Shown here piece by piece: positions 19,444 to 28,041 of a stretch of 32,624 nt of DNA (the stretch's first letter is position 1; every line of letters starts with the position of its first letter). The notes below the pieces were generated by a model, which worked only from the letters and a program-made list of their open reading frames with translations, made no database searches and had not been told where the DNA came from. Source of the DNA: Deltaproteobacteria bacterium (GTDB lineage: Bacteria; Bacillota; Desulfotomaculia; Desulfotomaculales; JAGUVT01); assembly GCA_020062745.1 (NCBI GenBank), contig JAGUVT010000079.1, positions 1-32,624 on the forward strand, in the 5' to 3' direction. Both the position numbers and the translations under genes were made by a program.

Positions 19444-22440
19444 ATGCAGACTGAGGCAGTGGGAGCGGTGCTTGTTATTGGGGCCGGAGTTGCCGGCATG
19501 CAGTCTGCGCTGGATCTGGCAGAAGCGGGCTTTAAGGTTTATCTTATAGAGCGGTCTTCGTCAATTGGCGGCACAATGCCAATGCTGGACAAGACCTTTC
19601 CGACCAACGACTGTTCGATGTGCACCCTTTCGCCCAGACTGGTAGAATGCGGCCGGCATCTTAATATTGAAATTTTGACCGACTCGGAACTTGTAGGTTT
19701 GAAAGGGTTTCCCGGAAATTTTCGGGCAACCGTGCGGAAGAGACCGAGGGGTGTTGATATTGAAAAGTGTCTGGGCTGCGGGGAATGTGCTGCCGCCTGT
19801 CCGCAGGAAGAAACCAGCGAATTTGACCAGGGTCTCGGCAAGCGGAAGGCGATTTATAAACCTTACCCCCAGGCATTCCCAGGCGCTTATACCATCGATT
19901 GGGGAAATTGCCTGCACTGTTTGGAGTGCGTGGAAGCCTGCCCAACAGGAGCCATAAGCCATGGAGAGGCGGAAAAAATGGTTGAACTTAAAGTTGGTGC
20001 GGTTATTTTAAGCCCGGGATTCGAACTTTTTGATCCTGTTCAGCGGGGGGAGTTTGGTTATGGTATTTATGCCAATGTGCTTACGTCTCTTCAATTTGAA
20101 CGTATGTTAAGCGCCTCCGGCCCTTATGCCGGGCACCTGGTGCGTCCTTCGGACAGGGTCACGCCCAAAAGGGTCGCCTTTATCCAGTGTGTTGGTTCTC
20201 GTGATTCTGCCCGCCGGCGTGAATACTGTTCGGCGGTATGCTGCATGTATGCCACGAAACAGTCCATTATAGCTCGTGAGCATGTCCCCGGTCTGGAATC
20301 AACTATATTTTTTCTGGATATGCGGGCTTTCGGTAAAAATTTTGAGAAGTATTATGAGCAGGCCAGGCAGGATTACGGGGTGCGTTATATCAGATGTTTT
20401 GTCTCGTCGGTTAAGGAACTCCAGCAGAGCAAAGATCTGCGCCTGCGCTACCGTACTCTTGATGGTGATTTACGAGAGGAAGACTTCGACCTGGTGGTGC
20501 TTTCCCTGGGCATCAAGCCACCTGCCGGGGTGGGCGAAATAGTTGCTGTGACCGGTATTGAACTTGATGAGTACGGTTTCTGCAAAACTCTGGAACATGG
20601 CCCGGGTTGCACCTCCCGACCCGGCATATTTGCTGCCGGAGCTTTCTGTGAGCCGAAGGATATCCCCGAAACAGTAGGAGATGCCGGCGCGGCTGCCGCC
20701 CATGCCTCTGCTTTACTCAATGCGGCCCGTCACAGCCTGACTGTTGCCAGTCAGTATCCGCCGGAGATAGATATATCCGACCAGCCCCCGCGTATCGGCG
20801 TTTTTGTTTGTAAGTGCGGGTCGAATATCCAGGGCGTAATCGATGCTCTTCATCTTGTTGCTTTTGCCAGAACGTTAAAAAACGTTGTTTACGCCGGAGA
20901 CTTTTTATTTTCCTGTTCACAGGACAGTATCCAGCGCATAAAAGAGCGGGGCAAAGAGCATGGCATAAATCGCCTGGTGATAGCTTCCTGTACCCCCCGT
21001 ACCCACGCGCCTCTTTTCCAGAACAGCCTGCGCGAAATAGGGCTGAATCCGTACCTGTATGAGCAGGCCAACATCAGGGAACATTCTTCCTGGGTACATC
21101 AGCAAAAGCCGGAGGAAGCCACCGCTAAGGCCAGGGACCTGGTGGCCATGGCAGTGGCAAAGGCTGGCCTTTTGAAGCCTGTGATTACTTCAGTTATTTC
21201 CGTTAACCGGCATGCTCTGGTGGTTGGCGGCGGACTGGCCGGCATGACGGCGGCACTCTCCCTGGCCGAACAGGGTTTTTCAGTTTACCTGGCAGAAAAA
21301 AGCAATGTCCTGGGTGGCAACTTGCGCAAAATCTACAGTTCCTTAGAAAGGCTTGACCCTCAACAACTCGTTGCTGATCTCGGCCGGCGCCTGCAGGAGC
21401 ATAGTCGTGTAAGTATCTTTACCGGGGCTGAGGTAATTGATGTTAAGGGCTATGTAGGTAATTACGTTACTACATTGGAGTGTGGTAATACCCGTTTTGA
21501 GTTGGCGCATGGAGCAGTAATTCTGGCCACCGGCGCTGAACCGGTAGTACCGCAGGAGTACCTTTATAATGAGAACCAGTGTGTGTTGACTCAACTGGAA
21601 CTGGAAGAAAAAATTGCTGATTTGGATCTCGACGGCGCGCGTAATATTGTGATGATCCAGTGTGTCGGTTCCCGTCAGGAAGGGCGGCCTTACTGCAGCC
21701 GCATTTGCTGTTCGCAAGCAGTTAAAAATGCGCTTAAAATAAAAGAAGTCAGTCCTGAAACAAATATTTTTATTTTTTACCGGGACATGCGCACTTACGG
21801 TTTTAAGGAAAAATACTACCTGCAGGCAAGAGAAAAGGGGGTGTTCTTTATCCGGTATGAAGATTCGAACAAACCGAAAGTGAGGGATACAGAGAAAGGG
21901 CTGGTAGTCAGTTTCACAGATCTTGCTTTAGGGGAAGATTTTGTTATAAGAGCAGATTTGCTTGTGCTCGGTACCGGTGTGGCTCCGGGCAGAGATAACG
22001 AAAAGTTGAGCCGTCTTTTTAAAGTGCCTTTAAATGCCGACGGCTTTTTTGCCGAAGCGCATATGAAGCTTCGCCCGGTTGACTTTGCTGCTGACGGCAT
22101 TTACCTGTGCGGTCTGGCCCATTCACCGAAGACAGCAGGGGAATCCATGGCCCAGGCCGGTGCTGCGGCCTTGCGGGCAGTCACTCTGCTGTCCAAAGAT
22201 AACCTTGAGAGCCCGCCCATAGCGGCTACTGTGGATGAGGAACTCTGCAGCGGCTGCGGTATGTGTGTTGCCGCCTGTCAATATGACGCCCGCTTTATTG
22301 ACGAAGATAAGGTGGCCCGGGTAAATGAGGCCCTCTGTCAGGGTTGCGGCGCCTGCGTGTCGGCTTGCTTAAACGGAGCTTCTCAGCAAAACACCTTTGA
22401 GAAAAAGCAAATCATGGCCATGCTCGACGCTGCTATATAG
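19444..22440 (+). CDS. Double HdrA-like flavin/iron-sulfur oxidoreductase (heterodisulfide reductase subunit A-like fusion)
   Basis: 998 aa; two FAD Rossmann motifs (VIGAGVAGMQSALDLAEAGFKVYLIE; VVGGGLAGMTAALSLAEQGFSVYLAE), two IQCVGSR...C..(V/I)CC motifs, 4Fe-4S motifs CLGCGECAAACP, CLHCLECVEACP, CSGCGMCVAAC, CQGCGACVSAC, and an internal HdrA N-terminus GVFVCKCGSNI. Confidence 0.93.
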   Translation: MQTEAVGAVLVIGAGVAGMQSALDLAEAGFKVYLIERSSSIGGTMPMLDKTFPTNDCSMCTLSPRLVECGRHLNIEILTDSELVGLKGFPGNFRATVRKRPRGVDIEKCLGCGECAAACPQEETSEFDQGLGKRKAIYKPYPQAFPGAYTIDWGNCLHCLECVEACPTGAISHGEAEKMVELKVGAVILSPGFELFDPVQRGEFGYGIYANVLTSLQFERMLSASGPYAGHLVRPSDRVTPKRVAFIQCVGSRDSARRREYCSAVCCMYATKQSIIAREHVPGLESTIFFLDMRAFGKNFEKYYEQARQDYGVRYIRCFVSSVKELQQSKDLRLRYRTLDGDLREEDFDLVVLSLGIKPPAGVGEIVAVTGIELDEYGFCKTLEHGPGCTSRPGIFAAGAFCEPKDIPETVGDAGAAAAHASALLNAARHSLTVASQYPPEIDISDQPPRIGVFVCKCGSNIQGVIDALHLVAFARTLKNVVYAGDFLFSCSQDSIQRIKERGKEHGINRLVIASCTPRTHAPLFQNSLREIGLNPYLYEQANIREHSSWVHQQKPEEATAKARDLVAMAVAKAGLLKPVITSVISVNRHALVVGGGLAGMTAALSLAEQGFSVYLAEKSNVLGGNLRKIYSSLERLDPQQLVADLGRRLQEHSRVSIFTGAEVIDVKGYVGNYVTTLECGNTRFELAHGAVILATGAEPVVPQEYLYNENQCVLTQLELEEKIADLDLDGARNIVMIQCVGSRQEGRPYCSRICCSQAVKNALKIKEVSPETNIFIFYRDMRTYGFKEKYYLQAREKGVFFIRYEDSNKPKVRDTEKGLVVSFTDLALGEDFVIRADLLVLGTGVAPGRDNEKLSRLFKVPLNADGFFAEAHMKLRPVDFAADGIYLCGLAHSPKTAGESMAQAGAAALRAVTLLSKDNLESPPIAATVDEELCSGCGMCVAACQYDARFIDEDKVARVNEALCQGCGACVSACLNGASQQNTFEKKQIMAMLDAAI

Positions 22441-22537
22441 CGAACCATGGCCGGAATTTCTCATGCAATTATTGGAAGAGGACTGCATCTGCATTGAGAC
22501 AGGGGGAGTTGGCCGAGGGCCTTTAAAATCCCCAATA

Positions 22538-22566
22538 TTGCATATTTTGGTGTGTTGGTTTATAAT
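22538..22566 (+). promoter_or_regulatory. Candidate promoter of tRNA-Leu
   Basis: TTGCAT 22538-22543, 17 bp, TATAAT 22561-22566, ending 11 nt before the tRNA. Confidence 0.5.
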
Positions 22567-22577
22567 ATATCTTGCCT

Positions 22578-22666
22578 GCCGGAGTGGCGGAACAGGCAGA
22601 CGCAAGGGACTTAAAATCCCTCGGGTGGTTTCACCCGTACCGGTTCAAGTCCGGTCTCCGGCACCA
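22578..22666 (+). tRNA. tRNA-Leu (anticodon UAA), CCA encoded
   Basis: Acceptor GCCGGAG/CTCCGGC + ACCA; anticodon stem-loop AGGGA-CTTAAAA-TCCCT (anticodon at 22612-22614); long variable arm CGGGTGGTTTCACCCG; T-arm ACCGG-TTCAAGT-CCGGT. Confidence 0.97.
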
Positions 22667-22684
22667 TTAGTAACCAAACGATTG

Positions 22685-22719
22685 GCTGGCTTCTCTGGTT
22701 GGGGGGCCAGCTTTTTTTT
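22685..22719 (+). terminator. Intrinsic terminator after tRNA-Leu
   Basis: GCTGGCTTCTC-tggtt-GGGGGGCCAGC (11 bp including G-U pairs) followed by TTTTTTTT. Confidence 0.85.
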
Positions 22720-22921
22720 GGCAGTATTCCACGCGGAACATGCTCAAATATTCCATGAAGAAAACAAGACGTCTGATTAAAGAGCAATACCATATTATGC
22801 AGGCAGGAACAATGTTTAGCGGCTTTTTCGATGCTGTTTTTGGAATGGTTAAAAGGTTTTTCGTACCCGGCTGTGGTATGTATTGTATGGGCATATATTA
22901 TTTCGGAGGATTAATTAAAAA

Positions 22922-24154
22922 ATGAGCAGGTTAGCTATGCGTGATGAGAAACTGTGCCTGTACTGCGGTTTTTGCAGTTGGGGTCTGGCCTGTCTTGATA
23001 CGGACCGGTGTGTCGGCTGTGGCGCCTGTGTGGATGCCTGCCCTGCTCAGGCACGACGGTTGGAGAGTGTTCTATGCGATGACAGCAAGAAGGTAAAGAT
23101 TACAGTCGATGGCAGGCCTTATCATTTTCCAGTTTCAACAACTCTTCTTCAGGCTCTTGAGAAGGTTGGGTATATTATTTCAGGGTTTCCAGGCGAGGGC
23201 CAGATTTCTGCTCCGTGTCGTACCGGAGGCTGCTGGAACTGTGCTGTGCTGGTCGACGGCGAGTTGAAACCATCTTGCATTACGCCGGTAAAGGAAGGAA
23301 TGAGGGTTGTTACTGAACCAGTTGCAATTTCTGAAAAACCGCCGCTGCGGCTGGTTTCAAATTTTTCGCCTCACCAGGCAGGGGGGGTAGGTACGCCGCA
23401 CTGGCTCAAGCCGAAAGGGCTTTTTACTGCAACTTTTCCGTATGTTGAACTGGCATGCTTTACTCATGGCTGCAACCTGCGTTGCCCGACCTGTCAGAAT
23501 TGGGAGGTTACTTATACTTCAAGGGGTTCTCCAGTAACCCCTGTTCAGGCTGCCGAGGCGCTTACCTTGCAGCGGCAGCAATATAACTTAAACCGGATTG
23601 CTGTTTCCGGCGGCGAGTCTACTTTGAACCGCCGGTGGTTATTGGAGTTGTTACGAACCTTGCGCCGCTTAAATCCACCTGAAGTACGATTGCATGTTGA
23701 TACCAATACCACGACACTTACTCCAGACTATGTGGATGAACTGGTGGCAGCCGGCATGACGGACATCGGTACGGATTTAAAGGCTATCCGAACCAGTACT
23801 TTTATGAAAATCACCGGTGTTACGAATACAGGGCTGGCAGAAGAGTTGATGAGACGGTCGTGGTCTGCCGTTGAATACCTTTTATATCGTTACCGCCAGG
23901 AGGTTTTCGTCGGTATTGGTATACCCTGCAATCCTTCTTTTGTCACTGTTGAAGAAATTCAGGCCGTTGGGCGTCGTCTGGCGGCTTTGGATTCATCGGT
24001 ACAGGTTTGTCTTCTTGATTACCGGCCCGAGTTCCGGAGGCAGGATATTATTCGTCCCGCGCCGGAACAGATGCTCGCGTTGGCAGAAAGTTTAAAGGAG
24101 ACCGGGTTGGAATGTGTAACCTGCCAGACTGAGAGAGGTAACTTCGGGCCGTAG
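22922..24154 (+). CDS. Radical SAM protein with N-terminal 4Fe-4S and 2Fe-2S ferredoxin-like domains (PFL-activating-enzyme-like)
   Basis: KLCLYCGFCSWGLAC...CVGCGACVDACP (4Fe-4S pairs), 2Fe-2S-like CRTGGCWNCAVLVDGELKPSC, radical SAM CNLRCPTC, VSGGEST. SD GGAGG at 22905-22909. Confidence 0.9.
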   Translation: MSRLAMRDEKLCLYCGFCSWGLACLDTDRCVGCGACVDACPAQARRLESVLCDDSKKVKITVDGRPYHFPVSTTLLQALEKVGYIISGFPGEGQISAPCRTGGCWNCAVLVDGELKPSCITPVKEGMRVVTEPVAISEKPPLRLVSNFSPHQAGGVGTPHWLKPKGLFTATFPYVELACFTHGCNLRCPTCQNWEVTYTSRGSPVTPVQAAEALTLQRQQYNLNRIAVSGGESTLNRRWLLELLRTLRRLNPPEVRLHVDTNTTTLTPDYVDELVAAGMTDIGTDLKAIRTSTFMKITGVTNTGLAEELMRRSWSAVEYLLYRYRQEVFVGIGIPCNPSFVTVEEIQAVGRRLAALDSSVQVCLLDYRPEFRRQDIIRPAPEQMLALAESLKETGLECVTCQTERGNFGP

Positions 24155-24218
24155 AAGGAATTGTTGATTGTTGGCAATGTTTGCAATTATTTACGGATGG
24201 AGGCTTTGCTTTAAGCAA

Positions 24219-24300
24219 TTTCGCTCATGCACGGTGCAAATGACCATCTCATAATATACATAAGATTCAAAAGATGTGAGGTAGAGTGGGATGAGCGAAA
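24219..24300 (+). promoter_or_regulatory. Structured leader upstream of the Nramp transporter (candidate)
   Basis: Perfect 10-bp inverted repeat TTTCGCTCAT (24219-24228) / ATGAGCGAAA (24291-24300) enclosing 62 nt with a possible inner stem ATCTCA/TGAGGT. Confidence 0.35.
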
Positions 24301-24303
24301 AAG

Positions 24304-25584
24304 GTGGGTCGTGAATATTCAACTGTTGATTCAGTAGCAGTAGACCGGTCAGTAGTTGGCGGCCGGTTGCCGGACATAGCAAGACTCAAGCGGCTTTGGG
24401 TTTATCTGGGACCGGCTTTTATTGTCAGTGTGGCCTATGTAGATCCAGGTAATTTTGCTACTAATATCAGTGGGGGGTCGTATTTTAACTATAATTTGCT
24501 CTGGGTAATTCTCTGGAGCAATTTGATGGCTATTTTATTACAGAACCTTTCGGCAAAACTTGGTATCGTAACTGGCCGGACATTGCCTGAAAACTGTGGT
24601 CTTTTGTTTAGCCGGCCGGTGAACTGGTGCCTGTGGGCAGTTGCCGAGGTGGCAGCGATGGCGACGGACCTGGCCGAGTTTTTAGGGGCTGCACTTGGTT
24701 TATACTTGCTTTTCCACGTACCCATGCTTTGGGCCGGCCTTCTAACCGGTGTAATAACCTTTTTATTACTTGGGCTGGAACGTTACGGCTATAGGGCGGT
24801 GGAATCGACAATTGCTGCCATGGTGGCATTGATCAGCGTGGCGTATATCTTTGAAGTGTTTATTGCCAGGCCGGACTGGCCCCAGGTAGCAATCCATACG
24901 GTGTTGCCGGCAATGAGTGCTGAAAGTACCATGGTAGCCGTCGGAATGCTGGGGGCAACGGTTATGCCGCATGTTATTTATTTACACTCGGCGCTGGTGC
25001 TGCCGCGCCGGCGCAGTTCAAACGAGGGAGAATTGCGAAAGCACCTGCGCATGGAAAAAGTTGATATAACCCTGGCTATGAACATTGCTTTTTTGATCAA
25101 TGCTTCAATGGTTGTTGTTTCGGCGGCGGTTTTTCATAGCAACGGATTTGCCATAGAGTCCATAGAAGAGGCGCATAAGACTCTGGCTCCCCTTTTAGGC
25201 GGCTTATCCAGTATGGTCTTTGGCATCGCTCTTTTAGCTTCCGGGCTTTCGTCTTCCGTGGTTGGAACGATGGCGGGACAGGTAATTATGAGCGGTTTTG
25301 TGGGGCTGAAAATGTCGCTGTGGCTCCGGCGGCTGGTAACCATGATGCCGGCGTTGATCGTCATTATGCTGGGGTTGAATCCCTTAAATATTTTGATTAT
25401 CAGTCAGGTTGCCTTGAGCTTTGCCCTGCCTGCGGCAGTTATCCCGCTGATCTTGATTACCGGGCGAAAGGACGTTATGGGCCCTTTTACTAACAGTTGC
25501 TGGTTAAAGCTCGGGGGGTGGCTGGTCGTTTTTTTGATTATCGCTTTAAACGGGGTCTTGCTCTGCCGGACTTTCATATTCTAA
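24304..25584 (+). CDS. Nramp family divalent metal (Mn2+/Fe2+) transporter; N-terminus uncertain
   Basis: YLGPAFIVSVAYVDPGNFATNISGGS (TM1 DPGN motif), MPHVIYLHSAL (TM6 MPH motif); polytopic, 426 aa. Confidence 0.93.
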   Translation: MGREYSTVDSVAVDRSVVGGRLPDIARLKRLWVYLGPAFIVSVAYVDPGNFATNISGGSYFNYNLLWVILWSNLMAILLQNLSAKLGIVTGRTLPENCGLLFSRPVNWCLWAVAEVAAMATDLAEFLGAALGLYLLFHVPMLWAGLLTGVITFLLLGLERYGYRAVESTIAAMVALISVAYIFEVFIARPDWPQVAIHTVLPAMSAESTMVAVGMLGATVMPHVIYLHSALVLPRRRSSNEGELRKHLRMEKVDITLAMNIAFLINASMVVVSAAVFHSNGFAIESIEEAHKTLAPLLGGLSSMVFGIALLASGLSSSVVGTMAGQVIMSGFVGLKMSLWLRRLVTMMPALIVIMLGLNPLNILIISQVALSFALPAAVIPLILITGRKDVMGPFTNSCWLKLGGWLVVFLIIALNGVLLCRTFIF

Positions 25585-27282
25585 GGGATCCAAGAGGGTG
25601 CTTTCGATACAATTGCGGCCTTTTGACTTGGCCCGATACATGGCGCTGTCGGCTTCCAGGAGAAGACGGTCGAGGATTTTTGCTGGTTTGTTGCCGGGCG
25701 GGAGTCCATAATTGATACTGGTTACTCCTAAGCTGATGGTTACTTTTATGTGCCCGCTGGCAGTTTTAATTATATTATCTTCTACTGCGGATCTTAACTT
25801 TTCGGCAAGTGCTTGAGCCGTGTTTAAATCTGTTTTGGGAGCAAAGATGATAAACTCTTCTCCTCCATACCTGGCCGGCACATCGGATGGGCGCAAATTT
25901 AATTTGATTATGTCTGTTGTCTTTTGTAGCACTTTGTCGCCGGTTAAATGGCCATGTTTATCATTAACACTTTTGAAATGATCCAGATCAAAGAGAATAA
26001 GGGATACCGGGGACTTTAAGCTGATTGCGCGCTCAATTTCTTTAACCAGGTGCCTCATGATATAAGTTCTGTTATATAAACCGGTCAATTGATCTGTAAT
26101 GGACATTATTTCCAGTTGTTCGTTCTTATGATTGACCTCACTGATAAGTTTTTTCAGGTCGGTAATATCGTTTAGGGCTACTACCCGACCCAGTAAATAC
26201 CCCTTATTATCTATCAGCGGCGAAATGTTTATGGACAGGCATAATTGTTTCAGCCCTATCTCTCTTTGAAAGATTTGCAATGGTTTGGAAGAGCGGCTGC
26301 TGTATTTTTCAAGGAAAAGATTGAATAATTCTATATCTTCAACAAAGTTGGAAAGAGCATGAAAAACATCGTATAAATTTTGTCCTGCTTTTACTTCTAT
26401 GAAAGGAGAGAGAAATATTGTAGCAGATTTGTTGATGTCGATAATAACATCCTGGGTGTCGAGGACGATTACTCCGCCGGTCATGTTGTCTATTACTTCC
26501 CGCTGAGCAATGTGAACTATTTTTATGAGGTCGTATTTGGTTATGGCGATTACAAAACAGGTGGCTGATATAACAATACCCAGGGATACCCAACCGGTGG
26601 AAACCCCCGACGAGGGGTTAATCAATATGTTAGTGAGGGCGTCTACCGCTCCCAGGATTACGGTTGAACTCGGGCCCCATAAAAGCAACTGGATTTGTTT
26701 TTTATAATGTTTTTGGGCGCGCAAACGCAATTCACGTAGTATAATCAATGTAGCAAAGAATACATAGGTAACTGTAATAAGGAAGAAAATCCAGAATGAA
26801 AAACCGAATGCCGGGTGTTTCCAGCTTCCATTGACAGGTTGGGCGAAGAGATGGTGATAAGGATTGGTACTTATGAAAATTATAATGAATACGACGGGTG
26901 TTGAAATTAAGAGTAAGTTCCGGCCTTTAAGCAGATGGGTTTGTCTTGTAAGCACCAGGGCAAAGATAAACCAGACGAAACCGAGGAGAAAGATACTGGA
27001 GAACGCAATGTTTATCCATAACCATTTGAAGGTGCCGTCGGGAGAAATTGAAAAAAAGTATTGACTTAAGGGCCAGAGCATTGCTACGGAATGGAGACTA
27101 AGATAAGCTTTATGCAGGGTGGTGATGCTGCTGGCCGCCAGGACGTAAATGAACAAGGTGAGAAGGAACAGAAACATAAGTAATTCTTTTATTTCAATGA
27201 CTGTCAAAAGCATGTTTGGAAACAATAAAATTTGCTCGCTTTCAGAAAGTTTAAGTATTGTATAATTTAGTTTATAATTCAT
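25546..27282 (-). CDS. Membrane diguanylate cyclase: N-terminal 7TM (histidine-kinase-type) + PAS + GGDEF
   Basis: Multiple N-terminal TM segments, PAS-like middle (VIVLDTQDVIIDINKSA...GRVVALNDITDLKKL), GGDEF domain DQLTGLYNRTYIM...ARYGGEEFIIFAP with I-site RPSD five residues upstream. Confidence 0.92.
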   Translation of the reverse strand: MNYKLNYTILKLSESEQILLFPNMLLTVIEIKELLMFLFLLTLFIYVLAASSITTLHKAYLSLHSVAMLWPLSQYFFSISPDGTFKWLWINIAFSSIFLLGFVWFIFALVLTRQTHLLKGRNLLLISTPVVFIIIFISTNPYHHLFAQPVNGSWKHPAFGFSFWIFFLITVTYVFFATLIILRELRLRAQKHYKKQIQLLLWGPSSTVILGAVDALTNILINPSSGVSTGWVSLGIVISATCFVIAITKYDLIKIVHIAQREVIDNMTGGVIVLDTQDVIIDINKSATIFLSPFIEVKAGQNLYDVFHALSNFVEDIELFNLFLEKYSSRSSKPLQIFQREIGLKQLCLSINISPLIDNKGYLLGRVVALNDITDLKKLISEVNHKNEQLEIMSITDQLTGLYNRTYIMRHLVKEIERAISLKSPVSLILFDLDHFKSVNDKHGHLTGDKVLQKTTDIIKLNLRPSDVPARYGGEEFIIFAPKTDLNTAQALAEKLRSAVEDNIIKTASGHIKVTISLGVTSINYGLPPGNKPAKILDRLLLEADSAMYRAKSKGRNCIESTLLDPLEYESPAEQDPV

Positions 27283-27349
27283 TATTTATTAAAAAATACC
27301 TGCTGAATTTTGCAATATTATGTAATTTTTTTAAAAAAGGGTGAAAAAA

Positions 27350-27931
27350 ATGAGATGCCTGGCTGTTGCCTGTAGCCCCCGTAAGGAGGCAAATACCAGT
27401 ATTCTTGCTGGAGAAGCCCTGGCAGGGGCAAAAAAAGCAGGTGCGGTTACTGAAATTCTCTATTTAACCGGCTACAGTTATGCGCCATGCATGGCCTGCG
27501 ACGGTTGTTTTAAAAACGGAAGGTGTATAGTGAAAGATGACGCGGCATTTATTTTTAATAAAATCCTGGAAGCGGACAGGATAATTTTAGCTGCGCCCAT
27601 ATTTTCCATGAGCATTTGCGCCCAGGCCAAAATGCTGATCGACCGCTCCCAGCAGTTTTGGGCTGCCAGGTATATTTTGAAGCAACCGGTTGTTGCTGAT
27701 AAAGAGATTCGCCCGGCCAGGCGCGGTATTTTTATTTCTGCTGCCGGGACAAACCTGCCTGGTGTCTTTGAGGGGGCAATACGGATAATTCAATACTTTT
27801 ACAAAATAATGGAAATATGCCTGGCGGGTTGTTTTTGCTATCCGAAGATTGACCGGAAAGGAGAAATTAAGAATCATCCTGCCGCGCTGGCTGAGGTTTT
27901 TACCGCGGGAATGGAGCTGGCAGGGAGCTAA
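27350..27931 (+). CDS. Iron-sulfur flavoprotein / NADPH-dependent FMN reductase family
   Basis: CLAVACSPRKEANTSILAGEAL flavodoxin-like start and compact cysteine motif CMACDGCFKNGRC (Cx2Cx2Cx5C) as in Isf. ATG 27350 is preferred over GTG 27341. Confidence 0.85.
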   Translation: MRCLAVACSPRKEANTSILAGEALAGAKKAGAVTEILYLTGYSYAPCMACDGCFKNGRCIVKDDAAFIFNKILEADRIILAAPIFSMSICAQAKMLIDRSQQFWAARYILKQPVVADKEIRPARRGIFISAAGTNLPGVFEGAIRIIQYFYKIMEICLAGCFCYPKIDRKGEIKNHPAALAEVFTAGMELAGS

Positions 27932-27967
27932 AACCTTTCTCAATCGGGTACCCCAGTTCCTGCCAGC
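27916..27967 (+). terminator. Possible terminator/inverted repeat after the Isf-like gene
   Basis: GCTGGCAGG (27916-27924) / CCTGCCAGC (27959-27967), 34-nt loop, followed by the T-rich stretch agcttctttatttt. Confidence 0.35.
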
Positions 27968-28041
27968 AGCTTCTTTATTTTGTGATGTTGAGTTTTTCTT
28001 TGCAGCATTATAAAATTAAAATTAAAAAATTAAGGTGAAAC

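Noticed and set aside
19444-22440. Selenocysteine TGA or frameshift in the HdrA-like gene
   Set aside because: The frame is open over 998 codons with cysteines at the cluster motifs; no in-frame TGA needs explaining.
22497-22540. Second complete tRNA gene upstream of tRNA-Leu
   Set aside because: No acceptor stem, T-arm or CCA can be assembled; at most a fragment, reported only as a low-interest finding.
22740-22925. 61-aa ORF overlapping the radical SAM start by 4 bp (ATGA)
   Set aside because: No convincing SD, no family resemblance, and it begins just past the tRNA terminator. The ATGA overlap is suggestive, but I cannot support a gene.
24155-24303. yybP-ykoY manganese riboswitch upstream of Nramp
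   Set aside because: The expected conserved loop sequences are not visible; only an unassigned stem structure is reported instead.
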